Assembly (NCBI RefSeq): GCF_030286555.1
Contig: NZ_JASVWF010000008.1
Location: 1-64,000, forward strand
Length of the DNA: 64,000 nucleotides
Origin: Actinomycetospora termitidis
GTDB lineage: Bacteria > Actinomycetota > Actinomycetes > Mycobacteriales > Pseudonocardiaceae
Direction: 5' to 3'
Part shown: one piece after another, positions 8,176-16,276 of the stretch
How positions within the stretch are numbered: position 1 is the first letter of the stretch
Layout of the letters: every line of letters begins with the position of its first letter
Program-made: the position numbers and the translations under genes
The notes under the pieces: model-generated
The model's input: the letters and a program-made list of their open reading frames with translations, nothing else
What the model was told of the DNA's origin: nothing
The model's database searches: none

Positions 8176-9293
8176 CTATGGGCCGTGAGCTCCGGCGGCG
8201 GTCGGCGTGGCGGTGACGGTGACGGAGGGCCAGGAGTTGTTGATGTAGCCCTTGGGGTTCCAGACGGTGGCGGGGTGTTCGGGCTGCACGGCCGCGGTGC
8301 TGTCCCAGGCACGCGCCGTGATCTCGACCCGTCCTGGCGGGACGTCGAAACGGGCGCGCCAGAAGCGCCAGTCCAGTGCGTGGGTTGAGCGTCGAGATCG
8401 GCCTGGACCCACGTGGCTCCACCGTTCGCGGTGACGTCGACGCGAACCACGGTGCGGTCGTCACCGGCGAAGGCGTACCCGGCCACGTGGGTCGCCCCGG
8501 CGGTCAGCTCGTCGCCGTCGTCAGGGGTGAGTATCTCGGAGTTGAGCGCGACCGGGCCCAGAGCGACTCCGTCGCCAGGGCGCGTGCGTGCGGTGTCGGT
8601 GTCGGCGGGCAGTACCCGGTAGGCGCCCTGCTGGAAGAAGTTCTCCGACGGGTGGTCCTGGGCAGTGATCCGCTGGACCCACTTGACGCTGCGGGCGCCG
8701 ATGTATCCGGGAACGACGACGCGGACGGGCCCACCGTGTGCGGTGGGAAGCGGCTCGCCGTTCATCTCCCAGGCGAGCAGGACCTCCGGGGCGGTGGCCT
8801 TGTCCACGGAGATCGATCCCCCGAAGGGCTGAGGCGGGTCGGCCTCCGGGGCGACGTCGGGAGCGTCGAACGCGACGTCCGTGACCTGCCCTCCGAGACC
8901 ACAGGCGGCCAGGACGTCGGACAGGCGAGCACCACGCCAGCGCGCCGTCGAGGTCGCCCCCGCTCCCCAGGGGTGCTGCCCGGGGATGTCGCGGTAGGCC
9001 ATCAGCCCGGCGCGACGGTTGCCGGCGCACTGCAGGGTGGCGGTCACTTCCACGGGGGTGAACCGTTGCTGGAGCTCGGGCAACGAGAACTCCAGAGCGT
9101 GCTCGACCAGCCCGCCGACACGCAGTCGCCATGCCTGCGGGTCGATCTCGGGCATGGTGCCGTGGTTGCGGCCGTAGAACACGTCCACCGGGGTGATCAG
9201 GTGCTCGGCGAGAGCGGCGCGGGGTGGCTCCGCGTTGTAGGGCTCCTGCTCGTGCACGATCATGTTTGCGCGTTTGGTCGGCGCACTCGCCAC
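8176..9293 (-). pseudogene. Sulfite oxidase (molybdopterin enzyme), one frameshift
   Basis: Sulfite oxidases convert sulfite to sulfate at a Mo-pterin centre. GTG at 9293 lies behind GAAGGGAGA. The Moco domain is present with the molybdenum-ligating Cys89 in VEVTATLQCAGNRR, followed by VVVPGYIGARSVKWVQRITA. The dimerisation domain starts normally (HVAGYAFAGDDRTVVRVDV), but near 8384 the frame breaks. The true C-terminus (HALDWRFWRARFDVPPGRVE, then VWNPKGYINNSWPSVTVTAT) is in another frame and ends at 8176. One base seems missing in a C-run. With it restored, the protein would have the normal length and a normal ending, so a sequencing error is as likely as inactivation. It is the last gene of the operon led by the formaldehyde-dehydrogenase-like gene. 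Confidence 0.8.
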
Positions 9294-9338
9294 CGACGTC
9301 TCCCTTCGTCGTGCCTCATCGATCGTCTTCGGACGTGC

Positions 9339-9773
9339 TCAGTCGCTGGTGTCCTTGTTCTGGTCGATGATCGTCTGGCGTTCGGGGGTGACCCAGAGGA
9401 TCACGCGCTCGGACTTGATGCCCTCGGGTGGGTAGTCGGTGCCCAGGTACTGGTGGGCGACCTCGTCGATGTGGGTGCGGGCCTCGTCGCCGGTGGTGGT
9501 CCGCTCGACCCGCCCGCGGATCTCGGCGTAGCGGTAGGGGTCGGACTCGTCGCGGATCAGCACGGTGATCCGGGGATCGGACTGCAGGTTGCGGTAGCGC
9601 TTGCGGTGGGTCTCGGTGTTGATCACCAGCTGCCCGTCCTTCAACGCCACCCACAGCATCTGGGTCTGCAGCCTGCCGCTCGGCAGCACCGTCGTGACCG
9701 CGGCGAAGTTCTTGCCGCTGGCGAGTTCCTCGGTGACCGGGTGCAGCTCGGGGCCGTTCTTCGTGTCCGCCAT
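9339..9773 (-). CDS. PPOX-class F420-dependent oxidoreductase, copy 1
   Basis: A 144-residue split-barrel flavin/F420-binding protein of the pyridoxamine-phosphate-oxidase-like superfamily. Visible features are LPSGRLQTQMLWVALKDGQL, RKRYRNLQSDPRITVLIRDE and YAEIRGRVERTTTGDEARTH. Such proteins use F420H2 to reduce quinones, biliverdin or xenobiotics in actinobacteria. I take ATG at 9773; the longer open frame upstream is the SnoaL gene in another frame. It sits 10 bases after the SnoaL-like gene and 45 before sulfite oxidase, inside one operon. It is nearly identical to the protein at 31376-31810, differing by eye at three residues. The natural substrate is unknown. Confidence 0.85.
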   Translation of the reverse strand: MADTKNGPELHPVTEELASGKNFAAVTTVLPSGRLQTQMLWVALKDGQLVINTETHRKRYRNLQSDPRITVLIRDESDPYRYAEIRGRVERTTTGDEARTHIDEVAHQYLGTDYPPEGIKSERVILWVTPERQTIIDQNKDTSD

Positions 9774-9783
9774 GGCTACCGCC

Positions 9784-10194
9784 TCACGCCTGGATCTGGG
9801 ACAGGAGGGTCGCCATGTCGGTGGCTCCCCACCGCTCGACGATCTGACCGTTCTCGAAACGGCCGAGCTGCAGACCGCGGACCTCGATACGTCGACCGGT
9901 CGCGGCGACGCCCTCGAACTCTCCCTGATGGGTCCCGGTGAGGGTGTAGGCGAACGCGACCGAGTCGTCGTCGGCCACCATCCGCTCCGGGGTGATCGTG
10001 AAGTCGGGGAATGCGGAAACCAGGTAGTGGAAGAACCGGCGGTACCCCTCGCGACCCTGCTCCTGGATCGGGGCCGGATCGTGGTCGACGGCATCCGGGG
10101 CGAACATGATGTCCACCCCGGCGTCGACGTCCCCGGCGTTGAGGCGCTCAGCGGCCTTTTCCTGCGTGGCGATGTTGTCGTCGCGGCTGCTCAC
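9784..10194 (-). CDS. SnoaL-like / ester cyclase family protein
   Basis: A 136-residue NTF2-like fold protein. Typical SnoaL features are NIATQEKAAERLNAGDVDAG, MFAPDAVDHDPAP, GYRRFFHYLVSAFPDFTITP and the final IVERWGATDMATLLSQI. Family members include polyketide cyclases and many small hydrolases or isomerases of unknown substrate. The start is GTG at 10194 behind AGGAG. It lies between the sigma factor gene and the F420-type PPOX gene on the same strand, so it belongs to the same transcription unit. A specific reaction cannot be assigned. Confidence 0.8.
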   Translation of the reverse strand: MSSRDDNIATQEKAAERLNAGDVDAGVDIMFAPDAVDHDPAPIQEQGREGYRRFFHYLVSAFPDFTITPERMVADDDSVAFAYTLTGTHQGEFEGVAATGRRIEVRGLQLGRFENGQIVERWGATDMATLLSQIQA

Positions 10195-10287
10195 GGGCTG
10201 CTCCTGAGGTCTGGGTGGATCGGGCTGGCGGCGGTGCCGCCTTCGACAGCCGGCTCGCGCTCCTCGGAGAGCCGGGGGCGCGTGGCG

Positions 10288-11094
10288 TCAGCTGGCGACG
10301 AGGTCCATCAGGCTGTGCTCGGGGTCGGCCGCGACCTGGCGTCTCGCCTCCTCCTGCAACTGCATGAGGGTCCGGCTCAGGAGGCGCGAGACGTGCATCT
10401 GGGAGATGCAGAGGGCCGGGCCGATCTCGGCCTGGGTCTTCTCGTGGACGAAGCGCAGCGCGAGGATCGTGCGTTCGCGCTCGGGTAGGGCCCGGACCAG
10501 GTCCCGGGTCAGCGCGCCGATCTCGACCCGCCCCATGTCGGCGTCCTCGGACCCGAGGACATCGGTGAGGGCGTCGCCGACGTCCGGGACCGCGTCCAGG
10601 GACGAGGGTCGCAGGGCGCCACCCGCGGTGAGCGCCTCGCTCACCCGGTCCCGGGGGAGACCGAGGTGCTCGGCCAGCTCCACCATGGTCGGGGCCCGAC
10701 CCAGGTCCTGGGACAGGATCGTGACGCCCTTGCCGACCGCGAGGTAGTCGTCCTTCACACCACGGGGCGTGCGCACCGACCAGGTCCGGTCGCGAAAGTG
10801 TCGCCGGACCTCGCCCATGATCGTGGGGACGGCGAAGGACAGGAAGTCCCGGCCGCGGTGGGGGTCGAACCGCTCGAGAGCGGCGAGGAGCCCGATGGCG
10901 GCGACCTGCTCGAGGTCGTCCACCGGCTCACCCCGACCCCAGAACCGGCGGGCGATGTTCCGGGCCACCGGCAGGTACCCCACCACTAGGCGCTCGCGCA
11001 GCCTTGTGCGGCCGGGATCGTCCGTGTCCATCCGGGCGTAGTCCACGAGCAGCGGCGCGTAGCGCGCGTACATCGTGTCGTTCTCGGCCCGCAC
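10288..11094 (-). CDS. RNA polymerase sigma factor, SigF/SigB type (stress response)
   Basis: A 268-residue sigma-70 group 3 factor. Region 2 is clear (VDDLEQVAAIGLLAALERFD, RGRDFLSFAVPTIMGEVRRH, FRDRTWSVRTPRG). Region 3 follows (LAEHLGLPRDRVSEAL), and region 4 ends the protein (LPERERTILALRFVHEKTQA, HVSRLLSRTLMQLQ). These are the signatures of actinobacterial SigF/SigB stress sigma factors. The start is GTG at 11094 with GAGAGGA upstream. It lies 37 bases after the formaldehyde-dehydrogenase-like gene and is probably co-transcribed with it. No anti-sigma or anti-anti-sigma gene lies next to it, unusual for this class, so control may be transcriptional or by a distant partner. Confidence 0.9.
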   Translation of the reverse strand: MRAENDTMYARYAPLLVDYARMDTDDPGRTRLRERLVVGYLPVARNIARRFWGRGEPVDDLEQVAAIGLLAALERFDPHRGRDFLSFAVPTIMGEVRRHFRDRTWSVRTPRGVKDDYLAVGKGVTILSQDLGRAPTMVELAEHLGLPRDRVSEALTAGGALRPSSLDAVPDVGDALTDVLGSEDADMGRVEIGALTRDLVRALPERERTILALRFVHEKTQAEIGPALCISQMHVSRLLSRTLMQLQEEARRQVAADPEHSLMDLVAS

Positions 11095-11131
11095 TGTTGG
11101 TCCTCTCGATGTTTCGGTCTCCGTGCGGAGG

Positions 11132-12271
11132 TCAGGCGGCGGGCTTGAGCAGGACCTTGGTCCATCCCTCGAGGCGGTCGTCGAAGTTGCGGTACGCCTC
11201 GGGCGCCTCGGCCAGCGACAGCTCGTGGCTGACGATGAACGACGGCGCGGCCTTGCCCCGGTGGATCAGCTGGGCGAGCTGACGGTTGTAGTTCTTGACG
11301 TTGGCCTGCCCGTTGCCGATGCCCTGACCCTTGAACCACGTGGTGCCGTAGTTGATCGGGTAGCGCCCGGACTGGGCGTCGGAATCCTTCCCGCCCGGGT
11401 CGCCGGGCAGGAACAGCCCGACCACGCCGATCTTGCCGGTGGGCCGCACGGCCTGGAACAGCGAGTTCAGCGTCATCGACGGGTCCTCGTTGCCCTGGGC
11501 GTCGTGGGCCTGGTAGCCGACGCACTCGCAGCCGCGGTCGGCGCCTCTGCCGTCGGTCTGGTCGAGGACCTGCTGGGCGGGGTCATCGGCCGAGTCGTCG
11601 ATCGGCGTCGCTCCGGCCCGCTCGGCGAGCGTGAGCCGGTCGGGGTGGCGGTCGACGACGAACACCTGGCTCGCGCCGCGGATCACCGCGGAGTAGGCGG
11701 CCATGATCCCGACCGGGCCGCCGCCGTAGACCACGACGGACTCGCCCGGGCGCATTCCGGCGAGCTCGGTGGCGTGCCAGCCGGTCGGGAAGATGTCCGA
11801 GAGCATCGTGTAGTCGTTCTGCTTGTCCCGGGCGTCTTCGGGCAGGACGAGGCAGTTGAAGTCGGCGTAGGGCACGCGCAGCAGTTCGGCCTGGCCACCT
11901 GCGTAGGGGCCCATGCCGTAGAAGCCGTAGGCGCCGCCGGCGGTGCCGGGGTTGACCGTGAGGCAGAAGCCGGTGTTGCCGCGCTCGCAGTTCTCGCAGA
12001 ACCCGCAGCCGATGTTGAACGGCAGGCTGACCTGGTCGCCGACCTTGACGCGGTCGACGCCGGAGCCGACCTCGACGACCTCGCCCATGTTCTCGTGACC
12101 GAGGATCTTCCCGGCCTCGAGCCCGGTGCGGCCCTCGTACATGTGCAGGTCCGACCCGCAGATGTTCGTGGTCGTGATGCGCACCAGGACATCGGTCGGC
12201 TTCTCAACCATCGCGTCCGGCACGTTCTTCACCGACACCGACTTCGGGCCCTCGTAAACCAGCGCCTTCAC
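11132..12271 (-). CDS. Zinc-dependent alcohol dehydrogenase, glutathione-independent formaldehyde dehydrogenase type
   Basis: A 379-residue medium-chain dehydrogenase. Catalytic zinc ligands lie in TTTNICGSDLHMYEGR and KILGHENMGEVVEV; the structural zinc loop is CGFCENCERGNTGFC; the NAD fold is VVVYGGGPVGIMAAYSAV; and the long insert YGFYGMGPYAGGQAELLRVP is typical of FdhA-type formaldehyde dismutase/dehydrogenase. It would oxidise formaldehyde or related aldehydes with bound NAD, without thiol cofactor. GTG at 12271 follows GGAGG. Its promoter carries the shared inverted-repeat operator (12354-12418). The sigma factor, SnoaL, PPOX and sulfite oxidase genes follow on the same strand, suggesting a five-gene electrophile-response operon. 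Confidence 0.88.
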   Translation of the reverse strand: MKALVYEGPKSVSVKNVPDAMVEKPTDVLVRITTTNICGSDLHMYEGRTGLEAGKILGHENMGEVVEVGSGVDRVKVGDQVSLPFNIGCGFCENCERGNTGFCLTVNPGTAGGAYGFYGMGPYAGGQAELLRVPYADFNCLVLPEDARDKQNDYTMLSDIFPTGWHATELAGMRPGESVVVYGGGPVGIMAAYSAVIRGASQVFVVDRHPDRLTLAERAGATPIDDSADDPAQQVLDQTDGRGADRGCECVGYQAHDAQGNEDPSMTLNSLFQAVRPTGKIGVVGLFLPGDPGGKDSDAQSGRYPINYGTTWFKGQGIGNGQANVKNYNRQLAQLIHRGKAAPSFIVSHELSLAEAPEAYRNFDDRLEGWTKVLLKPAA

Positions 12272-12353
12272 AGCAGGTCCTCCACACCTCGAGAGTCGAT
12301 ACGCCCGCCCACACCCCGGTGCGACGGCGGAGGGGCAGCGCAGAACCCTCCCG

Positions 12354-12418
12354 ACGGTAGGAGGCGTCCCGGCGTCCACCGAGCCGTTCTCGGCTCCGCC
12401 GGGAGCCGGAATCGGCAC
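12354..12418 (-). promoter_or_regulatory. Shared operator/promoter, copy 1 (formaldehyde dehydrogenase operon)
   Basis: Read on the minus strand: half-site GTGCCGATTCCG, a 14-base spacer, then the inverse half-site GAGAACGGCTC; 20 bases later comes CTACCGT with TACCGT as a TAnnnT -10 hexamer (12354-12359). This is the 38-bp version of the motif also found at 16207, 18206 and 18302. The -10 lies about 83 bases before the start codon. Confidence 0.75.
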
Positions 12419-12554
12419 GTCCCCACGGGTCCACGGGGCCGCTCGCGAGAGAGCCTTGTCGGTGATCGGCCACCAGGGTGGCGGTCGACCCGACCGATAC
12501 CGCGAGTTCCTGGCGCGGCTGCGTGACGCGGTGCTCGTGCTGATCGCGGCCGGG

Positions 12555-13559
12555 TCAGCTCTCGACGGTGAGTACCACCTTGCCGACCATGTGCCCGGCC
12601 TCCACCAGCTCGTGCGCCTGCCGCAGGGTGGTGGCGTCGAGGGGGCCGAGCTCGCGGGTGAGGGTGGTACGCACCGTGCCGGCGTCGACGAGAACGGCCA
12701 CGGTCTCGAGGAGGTCGTGCTGCGCGACCATGTCGTCGGTGCCGTAGAGCGGCCTCGTGAACATGAGCTCCCAGTGGAACGTGATGCTCTTGTTCTTCAG
12801 CGGCAGCAGTTCCAGCCCCTGGGGCCCGTCGATCGCGCAGATCGCGCCTCCCGGGCGCAGCATCCGCTCGTAGGTCTCGATCATCCCGCCCGTCCGCGAG
12901 GAGAAGATGAGGTCGACACCGTCGGGCGCGACGGCGGCGACGGCCTCGCCGAGGTCGCCGGAGTGGTCGACGACGTGGTGGGCGCCGAGGTCGCGCGCCC
13001 AGCGCTGCGACTCCTCGCGCGACGCGGTCCCGATCACGGTGAGCCCCGTCAGCGCGCGGGCGAGCTGGATGACCATCGAGCCGGCGCCGCCGGCCGCACC
13101 GACCACGACGAGCGTGCCGGTGGAGTCGGTGCCGACGCCGAAGCGGTCGACGAGGGTCTCCCAGGCCACGATGGTGGTGAGCGGGAGCGCGGCCGCCTCG
13201 GCGAAGGACAGGGTGCGCGGCTTGAGCCCGACGATCCGCTCGTCGACCACGTGGACCTGGGCGTCGGTCCCCGCGCGGGCGGTCGAGCCGGAGTAGTAGA
13301 CCTCGTCGCCCGGGACGAACAGCTCGACCTCCGCGCCGACGCCCGTGACGACCCCCGCCGCGTCGTAACCCAGGACGTGGGCCTCGCCCTCGGGGTCGTT
13401 CCCCCCGCGGAGCTCGATGTCGACCGGGTTGACCGACACGGCCCGGACGGAGACGACGAGGTCCTTCGGGCCGGGCGCGGGAACGGGTAGCTCGACGTCC
13501 TCGAAGACCTCCGCACCTCCGGGACGACGGTGGGCCACGGCACGCATCGTTGGGGTCAT
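12555..13559 (-). CDS. NADPH:quinone reductase / zinc-type alcohol dehydrogenase-like protein
   Basis: A 334-residue medium-chain reductase starting MTPTMRAVAHRRPGGAEVFE. It has the GroES-like N-terminus (VSVNPVDIELRGG, VLGYDAAGVVTGVG), the nucleotide site TLVVVGAAGGAGSMVIQLAR and the tail VEAGHMVGKVVLTVES. It lacks the structural zinc cysteine loop, as expected of quinone oxidoreductases. It reduces quinones or enones with NADPH. It belongs to the electrophile island but has no copy of the shared operator directly upstream; the start is taken at 13559, just after the remnant locus on the same strand. Confidence 0.85.
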   Translation of the reverse strand: MTPTMRAVAHRRPGGAEVFEDVELPVPAPGPKDLVVSVRAVSVNPVDIELRGGNDPEGEAHVLGYDAAGVVTGVGAEVELFVPGDEVYYSGSTARAGTDAQVHVVDERIVGLKPRTLSFAEAAALPLTTIVAWETLVDRFGVGTDSTGTLVVVGAAGGAGSMVIQLARALTGLTVIGTASREESQRWARDLGAHHVVDHSGDLGEAVAAVAPDGVDLIFSSRTGGMIETYERMLRPGGAICAIDGPQGLELLPLKNKSITFHWELMFTRPLYGTDDMVAQHDLLETVAVLVDAGTVRTTLTRELGPLDATTLRQAHELVEAGHMVGKVVLTVES

Positions 13560-13626
13560 CCGCCCATCGTCGACTCTCAGTGAAAGCTTGGCCCCGCTGG
13601 TCAGTCCCGCCACTCGCGCCGACCGC

Positions 13627-14422
13627 TCACCCGATGAACTCGTCCACGGTCAGCGGCAGTGACCGCACGCGCCGACCCGTGGCGTGGTGTGCGGCGTTGG
13701 CGATGGCTGCGGCCGACCCGACGATCCCGATCTCGCCGATGCCCTTGGTGCCCATCGGGTTGACGTGGGGGTCCTGCTCGTCGATCCAGTCGATCTCCAT
13801 GGTGTTGACGTCGGCGTTGGAGACGATGTGGTAGTTCGCCAGGTCACGGTTGACGACGTGGCCGGTGCGCGGGTCGAGCACGCTCTGCTCGTGAAGGGCC
13901 ATCGACAGACCCATCGTCATGCCCCCAGGAACTGCGACCGCCCCAACGTCGGATTGACGATGCGTCCTGCCGCGAACACGCCGAGCATCCGTGGCACTCG
14001 GATTTCGCCGGTATCGGCGTGGACCGCGATCTCGGCGAAATGCGCTCCGTACGCCGACATCGCGTACTGGTCGCCGTAGGGGTTGTCGGGCATGGCCCCG
14101 TCGGCCTCGGCGCCGTCCTCGGGGTCGGAGCCCCACTTGTCGCGGAAGCGGTCGGCGGCGTCGGCGATGGTCGCGCCCCACGAGCCGGTGCCCGAGGACC
14201 CACCGGCCAGTGACGCGGTCGGTAGCGCCGTGTCGAGAGACACGCCAGAGTGCGCCGACCGTCGAGCAGGACCGTGCACGAACCGCACTGGCCGTGATCT
14301 CAACCCTTCTTGACGCTCGTGACGTCGAGGTGTTCGCGGAGGGCGTCGAGCACAGTGGTCCGGGTATCGATCGTCAGCGACCGCTACCGACCGTCCACGC
14401 TCAGCGTGATGGAAGCGTCCAT
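13627..14422 (-). pseudogene. Deletion-fused remnant of a xanthine-dehydrogenase-type locus (2Fe-2S subunit + Mo subunit)
   Basis: Reading down the minus strand from ATG 14422, the first 60 codons are the N-terminus of a 2Fe-2S subunit: MDASITLSVDGR, a TAG stop (14384-14386), then TTVLDALREHLDVTSVKKG. TGA (14300-14302) replaces the first cluster Cys codon, followed by DHGQCGSCTVLLDGRRTLAC. At about 14235 this changes directly into the last third of the molybdopterin subunit (DTALPTASLAGGSSGTGSWG onward). A frameshift at a G-run near 13918 separates FAAGRIVNPTLGRSQFL from MTMGLSMALHEQSVLDPRTG, and the normal end is LPLTVDEFIG. The rest of the Fe-S subunit, the whole FAD subunit and the N-terminal Mo domains are gone. 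Two stops plus the deletion make this a true pseudogene. Confidence 0.85.
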
Positions 14423-14674
14423 GATTCTGGTTACCCACTCTCTGTCTACGGCTAGATGCACACCCCGACCCGCACCACGACCCGCACGACCGCCTCAGCG
14501 GTAGGCGAGGGGATCGAGGTCGCAGAGACCCGAGTCAGTGGGTTCCGCGCGTCGGCAGTGACGGTGACCGGATGAGGCCGTCAAGCGGTCGCGGCTCGGT
14601 GGGGACCGAGCGGGTGTCCGGCGGCTTCGGCAGGCAGCCGGGTGGCCAGGCCACCCGGCGCCGTGGTGGGTCGG

Positions 14675-14983
14675 TCAGATCGGTGACTTCTCGGCGATGA
14701 CGTGCACGGGCTCGATGGTGGGCTGCTCGAACAAGGTGCCGGTGTTCTCGGCGAGGGCTTGCCCGACTGGACCGTTGAGGTGCCTCTGGCGCCCCGCGTC
14801 GTCGGGGAACGCGTCGTAGATACCGAACGACGAGGGCCCGAACCGGAAGGCGACCCACCGGACCGTGGCGGGTTCGTCCTGCACGAGGGTCAGCCCGTGC
14901 TGCAGGAAGTCCTCGACGTCCGTCTCTCGACCCGGCAGCGCCTCGATACGCACCAGGAACCCTACGGTCACTGGCTCAGCCAT
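14675..14983 (-). CDS. Antibiotic biosynthesis monooxygenase (ABM) domain protein
   Basis: A 102-residue single ABM domain of the ferredoxin-like dimeric alpha-beta barrel fold. It shows VGFLVRIEALPGRETDVEDF at the start, then VRWVAFRFGPSSFGIYDAFP and a final HVIAEKSPI. Such proteins include quinol monooxygenases and small heme-free oxygenases, and others of unknown role. ATG at 14983 has AGGAGAGAG upstream. It lies downstream of GlcG on the same strand but is separated from it by a terminator-like hairpin (15088-15107), so it may be transcribed on its own. The substrate is unknown. Confidence 0.8.
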   Translation of the reverse strand: MAEPVTVGFLVRIEALPGRETDVEDFLQHGLTLVQDEPATVRWVAFRFGPSSFGIYDAFPDDAGRQRHLNGPVGQALAENTGTLFEQPTIEPVHVIAEKSPI

Positions 14984-15087
14984 GATCGATCTCTCTCCTC
15001 AAGGACGTTGTTCGTCAGGTGCGGTCGCGGCGACGGCGGTGAACCCGTCCGCCAGGCGGAACTTCGCGAGGTAGCGTCGTCCTGAGG

Positions 15088-15107
15088 CCGACCTGTTGGA
15101 AGGTCGG
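15088..15107 (-). terminator. Hairpin after the GlcG-like gene
   Basis: CCGACCT, a 6-base loop and AGGTCGG form a perfect 7-bp stem just past the stop codon of the gene at 15119. No U-tract follows, as is usual for GC-rich actinobacterial terminators. Confidence 0.5.
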
Positions 15108-15118
15108 TGGGTTCGACG

Positions 15119-15532
15119 TCAGAACGCGGCACCGGCAGCTTCGGCGACGGCCTGGTCCTGGTCGCCGGTACCCCCGGACACTCCCACCCCACCGACGACG
15201 TTGCCGTTGCTTCCGCGCAGCGGCACGCCGCCGGCGAAGATCATGACCCGGCCGTGGTTGGAGTCGCTGATGCCGTAGAACTGCTCACCGGGCTGGGAGT
15301 TCTTCGCGAGGTCGGCCGTCGAGGTGTCGAACGCCCGCGCGGTGAACGCCTTGTTGATCGAAATGTCGATGCTGCCCATCCAGGCGTCGTCCATCCGGAT
15401 GTGGGCCACCAGGTTCCCGCCCGCGTCGACCACCGCCACGTTGCTCGGCGACCCGATCTCCCGGGCCTTGTGCTCGCCCGCGGCGATCACCCTGCGGGCG
15501 TCCTCGAGGGCCACCGTCTCGATCTGCCTCAT
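15119..15532 (-). CDS. GlcG/HbpS family protein (heme-degrading/heme-binding domain)
   Basis: A 137-residue protein with the family signature throughout: VALEDARRVIAAGEHKAREI, SNVAVVDAGGNLVAHIRMDD, SIDISINKAFTARAF, then FAGGVPLRGSNGNVVGGVGV and the closing QDQAVAEAAGAA. GlcG/HbpS proteins bind heme or other ligands in Streptomyces redox sensing, but many copies sit in aldehyde and glycolate gene clusters without a proven role. It is 39 bases downstream of the DJ-1/PfpI gene and probably shares its promoter, which carries the shared operator. Function in this context is inferred as part of the carbonyl-stress response. Confidence 0.85.
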   Translation of the reverse strand: MRQIETVALEDARRVIAAGEHKAREIGSPSNVAVVDAGGNLVAHIRMDDAWMGSIDISINKAFTARAFDTSTADLAKNSQPGEQFYGISDSNHGRVMIFAGGVPLRGSNGNVVGGVGVSGGTGDQDQAVAEAAGAAF

Positions 15533-15571
15533 CGTCGGTCTCCGTTCCTAGCGGCGCGAGTCTGGCCGGGG

Positions 15572-16135
15572 TCAGGCCTGGACCCGGTGGCGGCCCTCGG
15601 CGAACTCCTCGACGATCTTCGCGCCGAATGCGGGCAGGTCGTCGGGGTTGCGGCTGGTGACCAGACCGTTGTCGGTGACGACGTCCTGGTCGACGACGTG
15701 GCCGCCGGCGTTGCGGATGTCGGTGCGGATGCTCGGGAACGACGTCAGGGTTCGACCCCGGACCACGTCGGCCTCGACCAGCGTCCACGGGCCGTGACAG
15801 ATCGATCCGACCGGCTTGCCGGAACGGACGAAGTCCCCCACGAACCGCACCGCGTCGGCGTTCACCCGCAGCCCGTCCGGGTTGACGGTGCCGCCGGGCA
15901 GGATCAGCGCGTCGAAGTCGTCGGGCGAGACCTCGGAGACCAGTCGGTCGACCGGGAACGTGTCGCCCTTGTCGATGTCGCCGTTCATCGCCTGGATCTC
16001 GCCGCTGTGGATCGAGAGCAGCGTGACCTGCGCGCCCGCGTCCTCCACGGCCTGGCGGGGCTGGGTGTATTCGACCTGTTCGACGCCGTCGGTAGCCAGG
16101 ATGGCCACCCGCCGACCACGCAGTTCCTCCGCCAT
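15572..16135 (-). CDS. DJ-1/PfpI family protein (glyoxalase III / deglycase type)
   Basis: A 187-residue protein starting MAEELRGRRVAILATDGVEQ. The catalytic Cys lies in PVGSICHGPW (about residue 114), with the partner Glu in DGVEQVEY and the fold motif DALILPGGTVNPDGLR. This subfamily (YhbO/PfpI-like) removes glyoxal and methylglyoxal or repairs glycated proteins; older annotations call it protease I. The second of two adjacent ATGs is used. Its promoter contains the shared operator with the -10 hexamer about 45 bases before the start, and the GlcG-like gene follows in the same operon. Confidence 0.88.
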   Translation of the reverse strand: MAEELRGRRVAILATDGVEQVEYTQPRQAVEDAGAQVTLLSIHSGEIQAMNGDIDKGDTFPVDRLVSEVSPDDFDALILPGGTVNPDGLRVNADAVRFVGDFVRSGKPVGSICHGPWTLVEADVVRGRTLTSFPSIRTDIRNAGGHVVDQDVVTDNGLVTSRNPDDLPAFGAKIVEEFAEGRHRVQA

Positions 16136-16179
16136 CAATCGTCACCTCTTCGTCGTCGACCGCCCGTGCGGACGCCACG

Positions 16180-16245
16180 ACGCTAGGCGCCGTCACCCGC
16201 GGGCCAGAGCCGTTTCCGGACGGGACGGCGGTGCGGAATCGGCAC
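16180..16245 (-). promoter_or_regulatory. Shared operator/promoter, copy 2 (DJ-1/GlcG operon)
   Basis: Minus-strand reading: GTGCCGATTCCGCACCG, then CCGGAAACGGCTC, a 39-bp inverted repeat with arms GTGCCGATTCCG and its near-complement CGGAAACGGCTC. After 20 bases CTAGCGTCG supplies a TAGCGT -10 (16180-16185). The distal arm covers the -35 position, as expected for an activator that contacts RNA polymerase. Confidence 0.8.
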
Positions 16246-16276
16246 TCGTCGTCGCAGGGGCGGCGCCTGCCGCCCG

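Noticed and set aside
8376-9941. A 521-aa plus-strand ORF opposite sulfite oxidase and PPOX
   Set aside because: Shadow of two genes on the minus strand; no family resemblance.
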